From Nephrocerus scutellatus (taxonomy: Eukaryota; Arthropoda; Insecta; Diptera; Pipunculidae): a DNA stretch of 64,000 nt. The notes beneath the pieces are model-generated. The model had not been told where the DNA came from, made no database searches, and saw only the letters and a list, made by a program, of their open reading frames with translations. Below, piece after piece: positions 23,583-34,249 of the stretch. The translations under genes were made by a program, and so were the position numbers. The stretch lies in the NCBI GenBank assembly GCA_947095585.1, contig OX352764.1:7673001-7737000 (forward strand), in the 5' to 3' direction. Each line of letters begins with the position of its first letter. Position 1 is the first letter of the stretch.

Positions 23583-25077
23583 CTGTCTAAACTGTGTAAA
23601 ACAAAACTGTTCAATGGAAGAATGTGTTTTGAACATTTAAAATTCTTATTTAAACCCCTATTATGGTTAGCGAGTCGAACGTTCGGCTTTGACTTTGTCT
23701 GTGTGTCTGTTTTTTCGACTTCTTTGATGTCGTTTTTAACCACCATACACGTGACATTTTTGGAGCAGCTTAGTTTCAAGGAACATTTCTAAGATCCCGC
23801 GTGTGATACGTGTCGCGAGTTGCGTGATAGGGGGCTTGTGATTCGTTGGGAACGCGGTTTTTTTAGGTCCTTCTCAACCACCTTGTACACAACCGAGCCT
23901 AGAGAGCTGAATTTTTGTGAGTAGGTCAGTATCATGAGCCATTTCTAAGCTCCCGCACGTGTTGCAAGTCACGTCTGATGCGTGGAAAATGGGTTAATCT
24001 GCGAAATATGTCCTACCTTTTCAACCACCTTTCACGCGACCTAGAGAGCTGAAATTTAGTGAGCGACTCAGTGGCATACATCATTTCTGAAATCTCGCGT
24101 GTAAAGCGTGTCGCGAGTAGCGTGTGTGATGCGTGGAAAAGTGGTTTTTTCGACTTTTTTGACGTCCTTTTTAACCAACTTTAACTCGTCCTATAGAGCT
24201 GAAATTTTGTGCACGTGTGACGCATGTGGCGTGTGTGAATGTATACATAAAAATTTGTACCCGAAAACATCACATCTCATTACATTATCTTGTTTATTGC
24301 TGAATGCTGAGCTGACAGACAGCTGGAAATATTGTCCCACTAAACCAATGTCAATTATTCTACGTCTTCTGTTACATGGAATACGGCTATTAGTTACGCA
24401 TGGGTTATACGATACAAATATTCGAATTAACTTCCTTCGTTTCTTCGTTTGCTGTTATTTACATTCCAAAGGGGTATCAACGGCAGTCCGCAACCCATAA
24501 CATGTAAATTGCGCTCGAAATTAAATTGTCTGACCTTCTCCATCGTTTCTTTTCTGTATGTACCTTAATGAACGTACGTACTCCTCGAATCAAAGAGCAC
24601 CGCTTAATTGTAAAAATCGTTGAATTCAGTGCATTGTCCTTTATGCAGTGGCGTTGCGGCTTAAGCGCCTCGGCGCCCTAATCGGCTTATTATATAACTT
24701 ATAAGAGAATAAGCGTGCGCTGTGTGTGCACTGCACAAACAGATACATTAGTAATTAGTTTACATGCGTACAATCTTATGCAAAACCGACGCACATTTCA
24801 CTTCACAAACTGACATGGACGTATAGACAGACGACAATGACTGATGCTGACATTTCTATACCCACAGACATTGCATTTGCATTGGCTCATTGGCTGTTCA
24901 TTTTGCAAAATAACGATCATCATTTTCTTATCTCCATAATAGCTTAATTTTTTGTAATTTTATTTTATTTAATTCTAACAGATAAATCGGACGGACCGAA
25001 CTACGCAACTACTCCACCATCCAAATTAGACGAGACACTGATCGTCATCATCATTCAGGGCAAAATAACTTCCAGCC

Positions 25078-28000
25078 ATGACAAAATCAATTGTACTTTT
25101 ATTTGTAACCTTAATTGGCTTGGGATTAATAGATTCGGCTCCGGGAAAAGAAGTCACGTAAGTATCTGGCTGTCATCTGCAATTCTGGTATGTTGGTTGA
25201 TGCATTCGATGCAAAAGGAAGTACACACTTAATACCGCTTTATACTCGAAAACTGAAGACGCGAAATGATTTCCAATGCTAGCGGCGCCATCGCTATTGA
25301 TCGTTAAAAAAAGTTCCACCTCTTTCTTTAAAAGACTTTATCTTCAACTTTGTTTGTTTACAGTTTATTAGAAAACCCACCCGTAACAAATCCTTGACAA
25401 AGAAACAATGAAAAGTGCGTGCTCGTTCTATAGGGCCGATAAACCCATTAATTTGGAAATGGTAGCTAGCGGCGAATTTGCTGCCTGCTCTGGCTCCCTC
25501 AATTTCTTTCAAGTTTATTTGTTTATTTTTAAAGTTGTAGAGCACTACAGAAATTCCATCCGAATGCCATTCTCCTCCAATCAAAAGGTATTTCATTGAC
25601 CCTCCTGGGCTGAGTGCAACTACAGCAAGAGTAAGCAAAAGTACAGAAATAGAAATAAGTCGCACACATGGGGAATACGGCATTTCCCTTAAACGCCATC
25701 TCTCATAAAACTAGAATCTACTTACTTTTTCCCTTTTCTTATGCAGCGATGGAGTTCTTTGAAAACCGCGTGAGAGAACTCTTCCGCATGTGCTTGTACA
25801 GAATAATACAATGTGAGGGACATCGCACAATTGAGTTTATGAAGCAGCAGTCTTAGCTTCTGGTCGGTCGGACAAGATAATTTCCAAGAAATGCGCTTTA
25901 TTAAAATGCAATGAGATTAATCCACTTGTTAAATTTTAAAAAATTTCAAATGTAAATTCAAAAAACCAAACGTAAAGAATTTTAATTATATTTTTCACAA
26001 ACAATGTTCAAAATTCAAAATTCGAATTCAAAATTCTGCTTTATTTCACATTATGAAAGCAAAATAAGGCTGCATTTCAAAAGTCGGCATTATTTCACGG
26101 CACCGAAGTATGTACCAAATGTATGTGCACCCTAGCCCCTCGCGATGTAAATGTTAACGATTAGTAAAGGTTTTACGTACTTATCGGGTATCTCTATCGG
26201 GTCTCGATAAACATGTTCGCCGCAACATGCTGTTCTGGCATTGTCCACATGACGATCATGTTGGCGTAGCTAACGTCGTTAGGTAAACAACACCATGGCA
26301 ACCAGCAGTAGAATATTAAAATATTTTTGGTGGTTGATAAACATCGCCCAAAATCGAAACTCGCGAACAGCCCCACTCATTATCAAAACCCGCGAGCACA
26401 ACATGTTGCGGCGAACATGTTTATCGCCTGATGTTGGCTAATCACACCAATATGATTCGCTACAAGGTACTCGTTACTATTAAGCAAATTCAGTAATCAA
26501 TTACTTAAGAAATCTCTTCTCAGTTTGGAAGCTCTCACAATGGAAAAACTTTATACCTTAGACTTACAGGTCTGTATGGATTTCCAACATAACGAGCCAA
26601 AACCAAAATTCATACAATCCTGTAAGATTTAAGTTGTTCAATTGTCAGAGCTCCTTTAATTCGTTACTGACGCAATCGATTTGAACATACATGTCAAAAT
26701 ATTTCCCATTATTCAAGTTGTTTACCGTGTCAGTACAAATCGAATGCTTCATTAGTTATTCAGTTCAGAAATACGAATACCCTGTATTTTAAGTATTCTA
26801 AATATTAATAAATACACGGGTAAACATAGTGCTACTTAACTCAACTGAGAACGTGTTACTGAAATTAATCGCTTCGTTCCGATTTCGCGCTGATAAATCT
26901 ATCTGATGTTAACGACATTCGTGATAATAATTGTACACAAATGTTCTAACGAAAAACAAGATGGAGCTGATAAAATTCAAATTCAAATGCTTCGTACAAA
27001 AAATTTCCAGGAGAAATTATAATATTTCAAGAAATGGCTTTCATGTCCCATTGGAAATGTTAATTAAACCGATTAACATAAACTGATAGGATATGTTGTA
27101 AAAGTAATTAATATTTTTTAATGATCCGTCTTCCCCACAGCCATGAGGAGATACGCGGAACCATACAATCGCTTGTCTACTCCTACAATCAACTTGATAA
27201 TAAGCTGGAACGACATGAACATCGCGAACGTGCCCTTGGCGAACTTATGAAAAAGGCTATGCAGGCTCTGCAAAAGGGCCAGAAATCATTGGAGCCAATG
27301 AATGGAATTTTTAGTCGGCTAGACGAACGCGTCAGTCAGATTGAGACAATGCTAATGGCTGTAAGTTGCAATTGCAAGCAGTTTGCTGTATAATATCAAT
27401 TTTATTTAATTTTTTTCTTCCGTAATTGCAGCAAGAGGAGAAATACAACATCCAGACAGATAAATTAGGCGAGGCACTGGAAAACATGTTCAAATGGATG
27501 AATGAGAATAATGAATGTTTTAAGCGTCCACCAGTGGGACCAACAAGTTCGTCAGCTCCAATAGTTCCATCACCAGATCCAAAATTCATTGCAGAACAAC
27601 AACAAATCAACAAAGAGTTGATTGAACAAATGAAGAAACTGTCAGGAAATGTTGAAAAATTGCTGGAATCGTCAAAAGATATGCTACATCAAACGGAAGT
27701 CGCTTACAAGAATGTCCCATCATCTGAAGATGTTATTCATAAAATTGAAGATAAACTTGTTAGCTTCTATATTACCCAAGCAGCAACGCCAGCCCCAGTT
27801 GTTGTGGACAAGGACAACTCAGAATTTGAGAACAAGGTGTTTGAGTCATTTAATGAAATTGTGGATAATATTAAGGAACTACGTGCCATTCCGACGCCCA
27901 AAGAGGGTCTCAGTGTTACCGACAAGGAATTTATTCAAGCACTAACCAATGAAACGCTGAACGCACTGGAAAATGTTAAGGTTGATGCTTTAAGTGCTTC

Positions 28001-28851
28001 TGACAAAGGTAAGTGTGTGTAGTACATACTGCAGAGTCAATATTAATCTATTTGATATTTACATCTACGCAGTACTGGCCAAGACTTCATCGCGTATCAA
28101 AGAATCAGAGGATAACATCGAAAACAATGTTAACAAGGTATATGAGAGCATTACTGAGTCAGCTGACATACTCGAGAAGTTTTATACTGAAATGAATTCA
28201 AGTTTCACATCACTCACTGAAGGTCTCGAAATCTTTAATAAATTTAATAAGATCCTTCTAGCCAACTCTGATTACGTCTTGGACACTCAGCGAAAGGTAG
28301 AATATGGCACCCATCAAGTGATTCAGAAGGTCAGTGATATCTTAGAGGTACAAAAGGCCGAGTTGTCAGCAATTATGTTGAAACGCTTCGACGACATTGA
28401 CGAATCGATTGTGAACAATCATCTGGAAGCATTGCAGAATCTCAGCTCAACCATAGAATCGGAAATAAGTCATGTTTGGCATCAAATCGAAATCATGCAC
28501 GGTGAAATCACCGATAGCAAGGATACACTCAATAAGTTGCAGGGCCAGACGCAGGATTATGTGAACGGTACTGTCTCTACCATGGACAGCATGGAGGGAA
28601 AAGTTTCACAGATCACAAGCCGCATGATGGAGGTTGACTCGAATTTAAATTACTTGCTTGGTCGACTGTCCCTCATCTCGCAGGAATTCAATAATATTAA
28701 GATCGGTCTGGGCACTGCTCTCGATCAGATCCGGGGCAGTTTCCATGCTGTCCAAGAGAAAATTGCCAAACAGGGACCGGGACCGCATACAATTCCACAC
28801 AACGAATACGAAACCGAATTGAATTTGCTAACTAAGCGAAATGCATTGTAA
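25078..28851 (+). CDS. Secreted coiled-coil protein, 551 aa, unknown family
   Basis: Four exons with consistent phases: 25078-25157, 27141-27360, 27432-28008 and 28073-28851. The first exon encodes a classic signal peptide ([20 protein letters not shown], then APGKEV), so the product probably enters the secretory pathway. The rest is almost wholly helical and heptad-rich. Exon 2 has [20 protein letters not shown] and [15 protein letters not shown]. Exon 3 carries a Pro/Ser break ([18 protein letters not shown], about residues 129-146) and another at [11 protein letters not shown]. Exon 4 is continuous coiled coil from [12 protein letters not shown] to the end, closing with [19 protein letters not shown]. 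There is no fibrinogen, C-type lectin or membrane domain. A tropomyosin- or laminin-like rod, or an extracellular scaffold, is possible; I do not recognise the family. The 2-kb first intron contains an antisense ORF and two MITEs. A 5'UTR exon may lie at 20240-20487. Confidence 0.85.
25294..25683 (-). CDS. Antisense ORF with signal-peptide-like N-terminus (doubtful)
   Basis: A 129-codon ORF on the minus strand inside intron 1 of the coiled-coil gene. It starts [20 protein letters not shown], a plausible signal peptide with a VVALS-type cleavage region. A mixed mature part follows ([19 protein letters not shown], about residues 30-48) and then a Lys-rich tail. There is only one Cys after the signal region, no intron is needed and no family is recognised. 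It could be a small secreted-protein gene, a degraded one, or chance. There is no poly(A) or promoter evidence. Confidence 0.25.
   Translation of the reverse strand: MPYSPCVRLISISVLLLTLAVVALSPGGSMKYLLIGGEWHSDGISVVLYNFKNKQINLKEIEGARAGSKFAASYHFQINGFIGPIERARTFHCFFVKDLLRVGFLINCKQTKLKIKSFKERGGTFFNDQ
25748..25858 (+). other. Short exon-like ORF after a strong acceptor
   Basis: A polypyrimidine tract and CAG (cttttcttatgcag) directly precede CG and an ATG opening a 35-codon frame ([20 protein letters not shown]...) that ends at TAG. It does not fit the phase of exon 1 of the surrounding gene: joined to it, the frame stops after a few codons. It may be an alternative exon or chance. Confidence 0.2.
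26205..26426. mobile_element. MITE with 25-bp terminal inverted repeats
   Basis: About 222 bp bounded by cgataaacatgttcgccgca (26205) and its complement tgcggcgaacatgtttatcg (26407-26426). The match continues through 'acatg' inside. The centre is non-coding. It lies in intron 1 of the coiled-coil gene, and no second copy was seen in the window. Confidence 0.7.
26528..26653. mobile_element. MITE, 'CACAATGGAAAAACTT' family, copy 1
   Basis: Begins ctctcacaatggaaaaactt (near 26532) and ends with a degraded complement (aagttgttcaattgtcagag). Both halves contain a 'tgtatggattt' / 'aaaattcataca' inverted pair, so the whole element can fold back. Copies are at 38196-38335 and, more diverged, at 45480-45660, with a single arm at 46148-46190. 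Confidence 0.6.
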
Positions 28852-29484
28852 GCTAAGTTTAGGGCAACTGAATGCACCAATCAGCAATTTTTAGTGATTA
28901 ACTTCAAATGGAAATATGATGATAATAATTTAATATAGAATAATGATCGATTAAGGATTTGATAAAAAAAAAAGAAAAAAATTTCTCATACTTATACATT
29001 TATATAACAAATCATTGTAATCATGTGCCATACAAATTGCTACGTTTTTGTTACCCTATTAGATGAAAAACGTTGAATTGCAGACTAATGGGTAAAATTA
29101 CTTTTTTATACACATTTTATTACATTTATGTCTTTCAGTATCTCGCACGCTGCGGTTTAAACTGAAGCGCAATCTGTGTTATTAAAGAGATTAAAAAACA
29201 AAACAAAGTCTTAAAGAAACTCAGTTAACTAAACGCAAGAAAACAATCGAATCGCTTGATTATCGTTTATGTTTCCTGCTTGTCACTGCTTTTTTACAAG
29301 CGGTGTTCAAAAGAAACATCCAGATCGGTAATACCCATGCCTCAACTACCACTATTAAGCCTATCTTCGTACCTACTAACCAATTCAGAGATCCTTTCTT
29401 TAGTCGCACAATGGTGATGTGGAATTAATTGCCTGATTCTATGTTTCCGCATGCAGTCATTTAAGACACACGTGCATTTAGCGT

Positions 29485-29900
29485 GTGTTAGGTTAGGTTA
29501 AGGTGGCTGTCAGTGAAACCGACACACTTAGACCAGTAATGGTCCATTGAGATACACGGATCAGGAAAAATTCCCTCCACCTACTCGATGAACCAGTTAG
29601 AGCTTCGTATGTAGCGTAGGAGACTTCCAATGTCAATGGCAATTATGGCATAATATAATAATAATAATAATGACATCTCCATCAAAAAACCCAAATGCTA
29701 AAAGTGAAAGAGCACAACGATCTTCTCGCCAAACAACTCCTACTGGCATGCCGCAAACCCGATTACCCGAACCGTGACCTGCTCATCCTCAACACACCAC
29801 AAACCTAGGCATATCCGATCTGATATTCGTATGTTCCGCGAAGAGGGACGGTTAGAGCACATGGTGCAGGACGACGAGGAAACTTGCTTTAAGCCGTTCA
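29485..29900 (+). mobile_element. LINE fragments (5'-leader-like and post-RT pieces)
   Basis: A 'gttaggttaggttaaggtgg' start near 29489, followed by phrases on 'cacacttagaccagtaatggtccatt', looks like the leader of an I/jockey-type LINE common in flies. From about 29690 an ORF piece reads KVKEHNDLLAKQLLLACRKP then DYPNRDLL, a post-RT block of the same kind of element. The two are separated by a (TAA)n run at 29655-29671. Both are truncated and non-functional. Confidence 0.5.
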
Positions 29901-30029
29901 GTTCACTGTTCTTGATACCGCTGGTACATTTTGTTTATCGACAGATCACCGCATAAATATTTTCTGCAAGACCTTCCTCTGCAATATTGAACTTCGTAAA
30001 CCCGGAAGAGTTTTATAAATCCTTTTAAT

Positions 30030-30165
30030 CGGATAACCATGCCAACAAGATAGTGGTCCGAGTCTGCCATCTCTATGACTCGTTGTCCGTTGTACTGCCT
30101 GAATACTGGCACAAGTAATACCAGTCAGAGATTTTTACGGCCACTTGCAATTCTTTTGTTATCCA
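30030..30165 (-). mobile_element. RTE-like LINE, copy D (shuffled fragment)
   Basis: Short blocks in minus orientation match copy B: 'ccaacaagatagtggtccgagt' (compare 51635), 'catctctatgactcgttgtcc' (compare 51430) and 'ccagtcagagatttttacggccac' (compare 50800). The intervening parts are missing, so it is a multiply deleted remnant. Confidence 0.6.
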
Positions 30166-30610
30166 GTTTACTTTATAATTTCTCTATTTTTTGTGAATAA
30201 ATGTTTAACGAATATTTAAAGGAAAATTTATAATCCGTAAAATCATTCATAAAAAGTTCGTTAACGGAGTAATTAATAATAATAATAAGAGTCCTTTTAT
30301 CTTTAGATTGTATTTTTGGTTATAATCGCCAAATTACCAGTTTTTGAAATCTTTACTATTTCACAGATTAACCGGTGCAGAGACACGAAGACAAATCAAT
30401 GCCATTTCAATGACAACAAGAAAAACCTAAAATAACAAAATCAAATAAAAAAAGATAACTTTTGTAAAATATTATAGAATTTGTATGTTCGGTTTGTGTA
30501 TTCTTTTCATTTTTAAGTTAGTAAACCAATGATGCACATTGGTAAGGACATACATTCAAAATTACCGTTCTTTACATGTTATCCGCATTAACTTAACATA
30601 TACATATAAC

Positions 30611-30616
30611 TTTATT
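30611..30616 (-). terminator. Poly(A) signal of Tango14
   Basis: TTTATT on the plus strand, i.e. AATAAA on the minus strand, 64 bp after the Tango14 stop codon. Confidence 0.4.
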
Positions 30617-30679
30617 ATATTATAAAAATAATTACAATAATCAGGCTAATTTCTTTAGCAAATTTAAATAATAATAATC

Positions 30680-31550
30680 CTACTTTCCGAAACGCTGCTC
30701 GCATCGGGAAAACTTATACAGCACATTCGCAAATGCTTCAACATTAAAATATCTACCAGTCTCGAATGTATGGAATTCAGTGAAACGCGTGTGCCAAGGC
30801 AACAGGCCGAAAGTACATGTATACTTATTAAATATGACCCCCAGCTCGGGATCAGGTAGGTTGTTCAATTTCCGCGCCAATAATTCGGTGATCTTTTCGC
30901 TAAGCCTCGTTCGATCTTTAAGTAATTCTTGCACCATTTTGTTGTCCCGTTGCGTATGTAGTTCACGGCATACTTCCGCTATCAGTGGCCGTCCGTCTTT
31001 TGCATCTATCATCACAACCTGAATTAGAGAGATTTTTTGAAAAGTTTAAAATATTACCACACACAACTGAAGACTAAATTATAAAAAAAACCTCAATTGA
31101 TTTCTCCAAACCGTTTTTGTACTTCAGCTGACCGGATGATTTACTTCCGCCAGGCATTGACCATAGAAAACGTCCATTTTGAATTTTTCTACTGGAGACA
31201 TACTTTGGAATTTGCACCCGTTCGAGTGTGAATTTAGTCGATGGTCGTGTATCGTAAAAACTAATGCAATCAATGTCCATTATTAGGGCATACACTGCGA
31301 TACGCGACAGGGCATCAGCACTTGTATTATCCGTCGGTCCCACAATTATAGTCATGTGTTTAGGTATCTTTTGTAATTCGTGTTTGCATTGTTCCAAGTA
31401 TTCGATCTCGTTAAGTGGACTGCTGTCAAAGAAATCACATGACTTTTTGTACAAGGCCTGCAGCAACACAGCAAGCCATCGTAGTTTATCGTAAATTGTT
31501 GCAACCAATGTAAGGAATATCCAAAGTGATCTGTAGATTGCTGTCGACAT
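30680..31550 (-). CDS. Tango14: NUS1 / Nogo-B receptor homologue (dehydrodolichyl diphosphate synthase subunit)
   Basis: Two exons: 31550-31092 (153 codons) and 31018-30680, giving 265 residues. The protein is the non-catalytic partner of the cis-prenyltransferase DHDDS in the ER membrane. Together they make dehydrodolichyl diphosphate, the precursor of the dolichol lipid carrier for N-glycosylation. A hydrophobic segment at residues 9-34 (LWIFLTLVATIYDKLRWLAVLL...) fits the ER membrane anchor. The C-terminal half is the cis-prenyltransferase-like fold, with FGLLPWHTRFTEF and the final CEQRFGK. That matches the family's conserved C-terminal R-x-G-K tail, needed for activation of the partner. 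The active-site Asp of true synthases is not expected here. The donor after GAG is GTTTTT, which is poor, but phase 0 on both sides and the protein continuity (SIE|VVMIDAKDGRP) support it. Confidence 0.9.
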
Positions 31551-32360
31551 ATTGTTAGCAATGCAAAGCTGGCGGGTTTTCTTACTGCTTATTTATAATC
31601 TCTTAATTACCACGTCGTCCAATCAGTGTATCGATTGTATTTTCGTGCTGAACTATAAACAAGCATAACCTAAAACAGATCTAAGAAAAATGATTTTGTT
31701 GTTTTAATAAAGGAAAACGTTTTACCTAATTTTTCTTATCAGATTCATGAAATGAAGTCGTCGCCGGTCATTTTTATGGTTTGCTGTCCTGAGTCCCCAC
31801 TCTTATCACAAGAAACTTCGTGTGTTTCGTTTTGTTAAATCTGACTTCTCCCAGACAGATAATCACCAGTGAAAGAATTTTGACACTGACAGTTGACAGT
31901 TGGAAAATTCAGCATTCGAGGCGGTTTCTTCTTAATTTAGGGATAACACTCGAAAAATTTCTATAAATATTAAATTTGGCTTTTTTTTATTTTTTTTATT
32001 AGCAAAAATTATTGTGAACAGAGAGCATTTGTGTGAGATTACGGGTCACAAAAATAGTAAAAATTAAATAATTATTAATTTGCATTAGCAAAAAATATTT
32101 TTGTGTAAAAATTTATCAATAGTAATAAGTGAGTAACTACACAGACTATTGTTACGGAGCCTGGTCCAACAAGAGGGTTCTGCCACTGACACGGACGTCG
32201 TGACACGCTCGCGGTTGCTTACCAGTAACAATTTGTCTCGTGTTGACTTATTTGAAAAAACACGAAAAAGAAAATTGGAGTAAAAAAGCTGGATAAAGGA
32301 GAGGAAAAGGATAAAGTCCCTCAGTCCAAATTCAGTCAGGTCTCATAGTTAAAGGAAAGT
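31551..32360. other. Intergenic region upstream of Tango14
   Basis: Contains the presumed Tango14 promoter and AT-rich DNA. Near 32152 'tgttacggagcctggtcc' and the following 200 bp look like transposon or LTR edge sequence, but I found no matching partner. No gene is recognised. Confidence 0.3.
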
Positions 32361-32361
32361 A

Positions 32362-32658
32362 ATCATGAAAGTTTTCGAAGTCGGAATTTTTGCGGATTTA
32401 CCCATTTCCGTATCTCCTGAGTCAGAAAAAGCGAAAATAAAAAAAGCTCCGTCTGTCTGTCTGCAGCCGAGACGGCTGAACTTATCGGGGTGAAAATTCA
32501 TATTTAAGCTTTTTACATAAATTGTGAGGGGCGATATACTTTTTGAGTTATTTGCAAAAACTCGAAAACCCGTCTAAGCAAACTGTCACTTTTGGTTGTC
32601 AGATTTCCGTCAAAATCATCTGGCCCTTCACAATTTATGTAAAAAGGTTAAATATGAA
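32362..32658. repeat. Dispersed repeat, copy 2 (partial)
   Basis: Matches 61135-61430 in inverted orientation. Shared phrases include 'tttgcaaaaactcgaaaa', 'tttaagctttttac' and its complement, and the 'gtctgtctgtctg' / 'cagccgtctgggctg' block. It directly abuts the SINE at 32663. It is non-coding. Confidence 0.6.
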
Positions 32659-32662
32659 ATAA

Positions 32663-32832
32663 CGGCGAACTGAGAAGCTTTCCGTGACAAGTTATTACTC
32701 TCGGACGTTTGCCAGACTTTCGCGAGAGGTGGGACACCGTGAAAAATACTTTTGGTGTTAGTGGGATTCGAACCAAGAACCTCCTGCTCAGAAAGCCATG
32801 CTCTTATTCACTTTGCCACGGCACCCACTTAG
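32663..32832 (-). mobile_element. tRNA-derived SINE, copy 2
   Basis: On the minus strand it starts GTGGGTGCCGTGGCAAAGTG (A box), with GGTTCGAATCC, a perfect B box, about 40 bp further on. It then has the same body as copy 1 ('cacctctcgcgaaagtctgg', 'cttgtcacggaaagcttctc'). Identity to copy 1 over the body is high by eye. The tRNA-like head cannot be a functional tRNA: the acceptor stem is not closed. Confidence 0.8.
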
Positions 32833-33858
32833 GCACATAGTTTGGTCTTTATTTTATTTTTAAAAAATATACGCTAAATGGTTTTTAAGTTCAAAAATCT
32901 TAGACACCCTTTTCGTAAGCACGTTCGTCTATCTATTGTTTGATAATTAAATGATAATTAAATATAGATTATATTTTGCGTTTTGTCGCAAGTCGCAAGA
33001 ATGGATTAACCAAAGCAGTATACGCTCTGGTACAAACCTAACAAATTTAGTACATCTATCGAACAACCCTAAAAATTCCTTCACAACCAACTTCATGTGA
33101 ATCAGAAGAAAATACACCGACAGAAATATATACCGTGAGTTAACAACAATCATACATTTACTTTTTTTCTTTTGTTATATATAATTGTGTATTTTATCTC
33201 TTAATTATTAAGGAAATGAATTCTGAATTTATTTATGAGTAGCATTGCTTTGAATTGCTCATCGCAAATCTGTCGAAATTACATGAAAACTTTACCCAAA
33301 ATGTTGTGATTGTGAATTGCCAACAAATAATAATGTTCAAAGGTTTTTGTATTTGCTATATCATTTCACGCGCTTGCTTATTAACAATAGCTGTAGCTGT
33401 GTTGCTTTGGCAAAGCCGGCTTGGCTTACAACAACAATCGCATAAGCATAAAGCCAAAGTTTAAGTATAGCGAAAAAAATTTAAGGTTTAAGAAACTAAA
33501 GTCATTTTATAGTTATGATGCTCACCGTAAGGCGGTGTTTTTTTAATTTTTTTTTTTTCGAAGGGTTGTCATCTTGTAAGAAATGACGGCATTAGTTTGA
33601 AAACAAGCAAAAGTGAAATTTAAAGTGAAATTTTTTGAAGAAAATAAATTAAATTTATTAAAGAAAATTTTTTATATACGTTTTTATAAAATGAACCAAG
33701 ACGAAGAAAGTGTAATAACCCAGCTTACAATGTTTTAGTACCAACACATAAAAATTTAAAGCCAAAAGCTGTTGCTTTGAGATATTAAAGTAAAACCAGA
33801 TTAGCTTTACCAAAGCAAAACAGCTTATTACTCCACTAGAATCGTAAGCTACACATTA

Positions 33859-34248
33859 ATGGCCTATTCATATGAAGTTCGATTTTTCGCGCGAGAAATT
33901 TTGACAATTGTTTCTGCGATTTATCGCGTTGCCTAGCATATGATGCACGATTTATCGTTGATTAATTTGACAACTTTTTCAAAGCTGTGTAGTTCATAAA
34001 TTATTATTTTATAACAAATTACTCGATTTTTTAGAAAATAATTAATATTTTATGTGGATATGCGGTTATGCGGTGCTATGGTTAAATAGATGCCATCGAT
34101 ACCGAAAATATTGGATTTATCCCATACATAAAAAAAAAGATCTATTTATTAATATATTACCTACTTTTTAAGTTATGTAGTATACCTTTCCGTGTAATTT
34201 AGAGAAATCATTGAATTTTTTCTCGCTCGCTTCATATGAATAGGCCAT
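33859..34248. mobile_element. MITE, 390 bp, TIR 'ATGGCCTATTCATATGAAG'
   Basis: Perfect 19-bp inverted repeats lie at 33859-33877 and 34230-34248. The match extends with 'cga...gagaaa' / 'tttctcgc' inside. The interior is AT-rich and non-coding. The target duplication is unclear (TA or TTA/TAA at the edges). Confidence 0.75.
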
Positions 34249-34249
34249 A

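Noticed and set aside
23800..24500. 130-codon ORF at 24108-24500 as a gene
   Set aside because: It overlaps a region of repeated phrases and shows no recognisable protein features.
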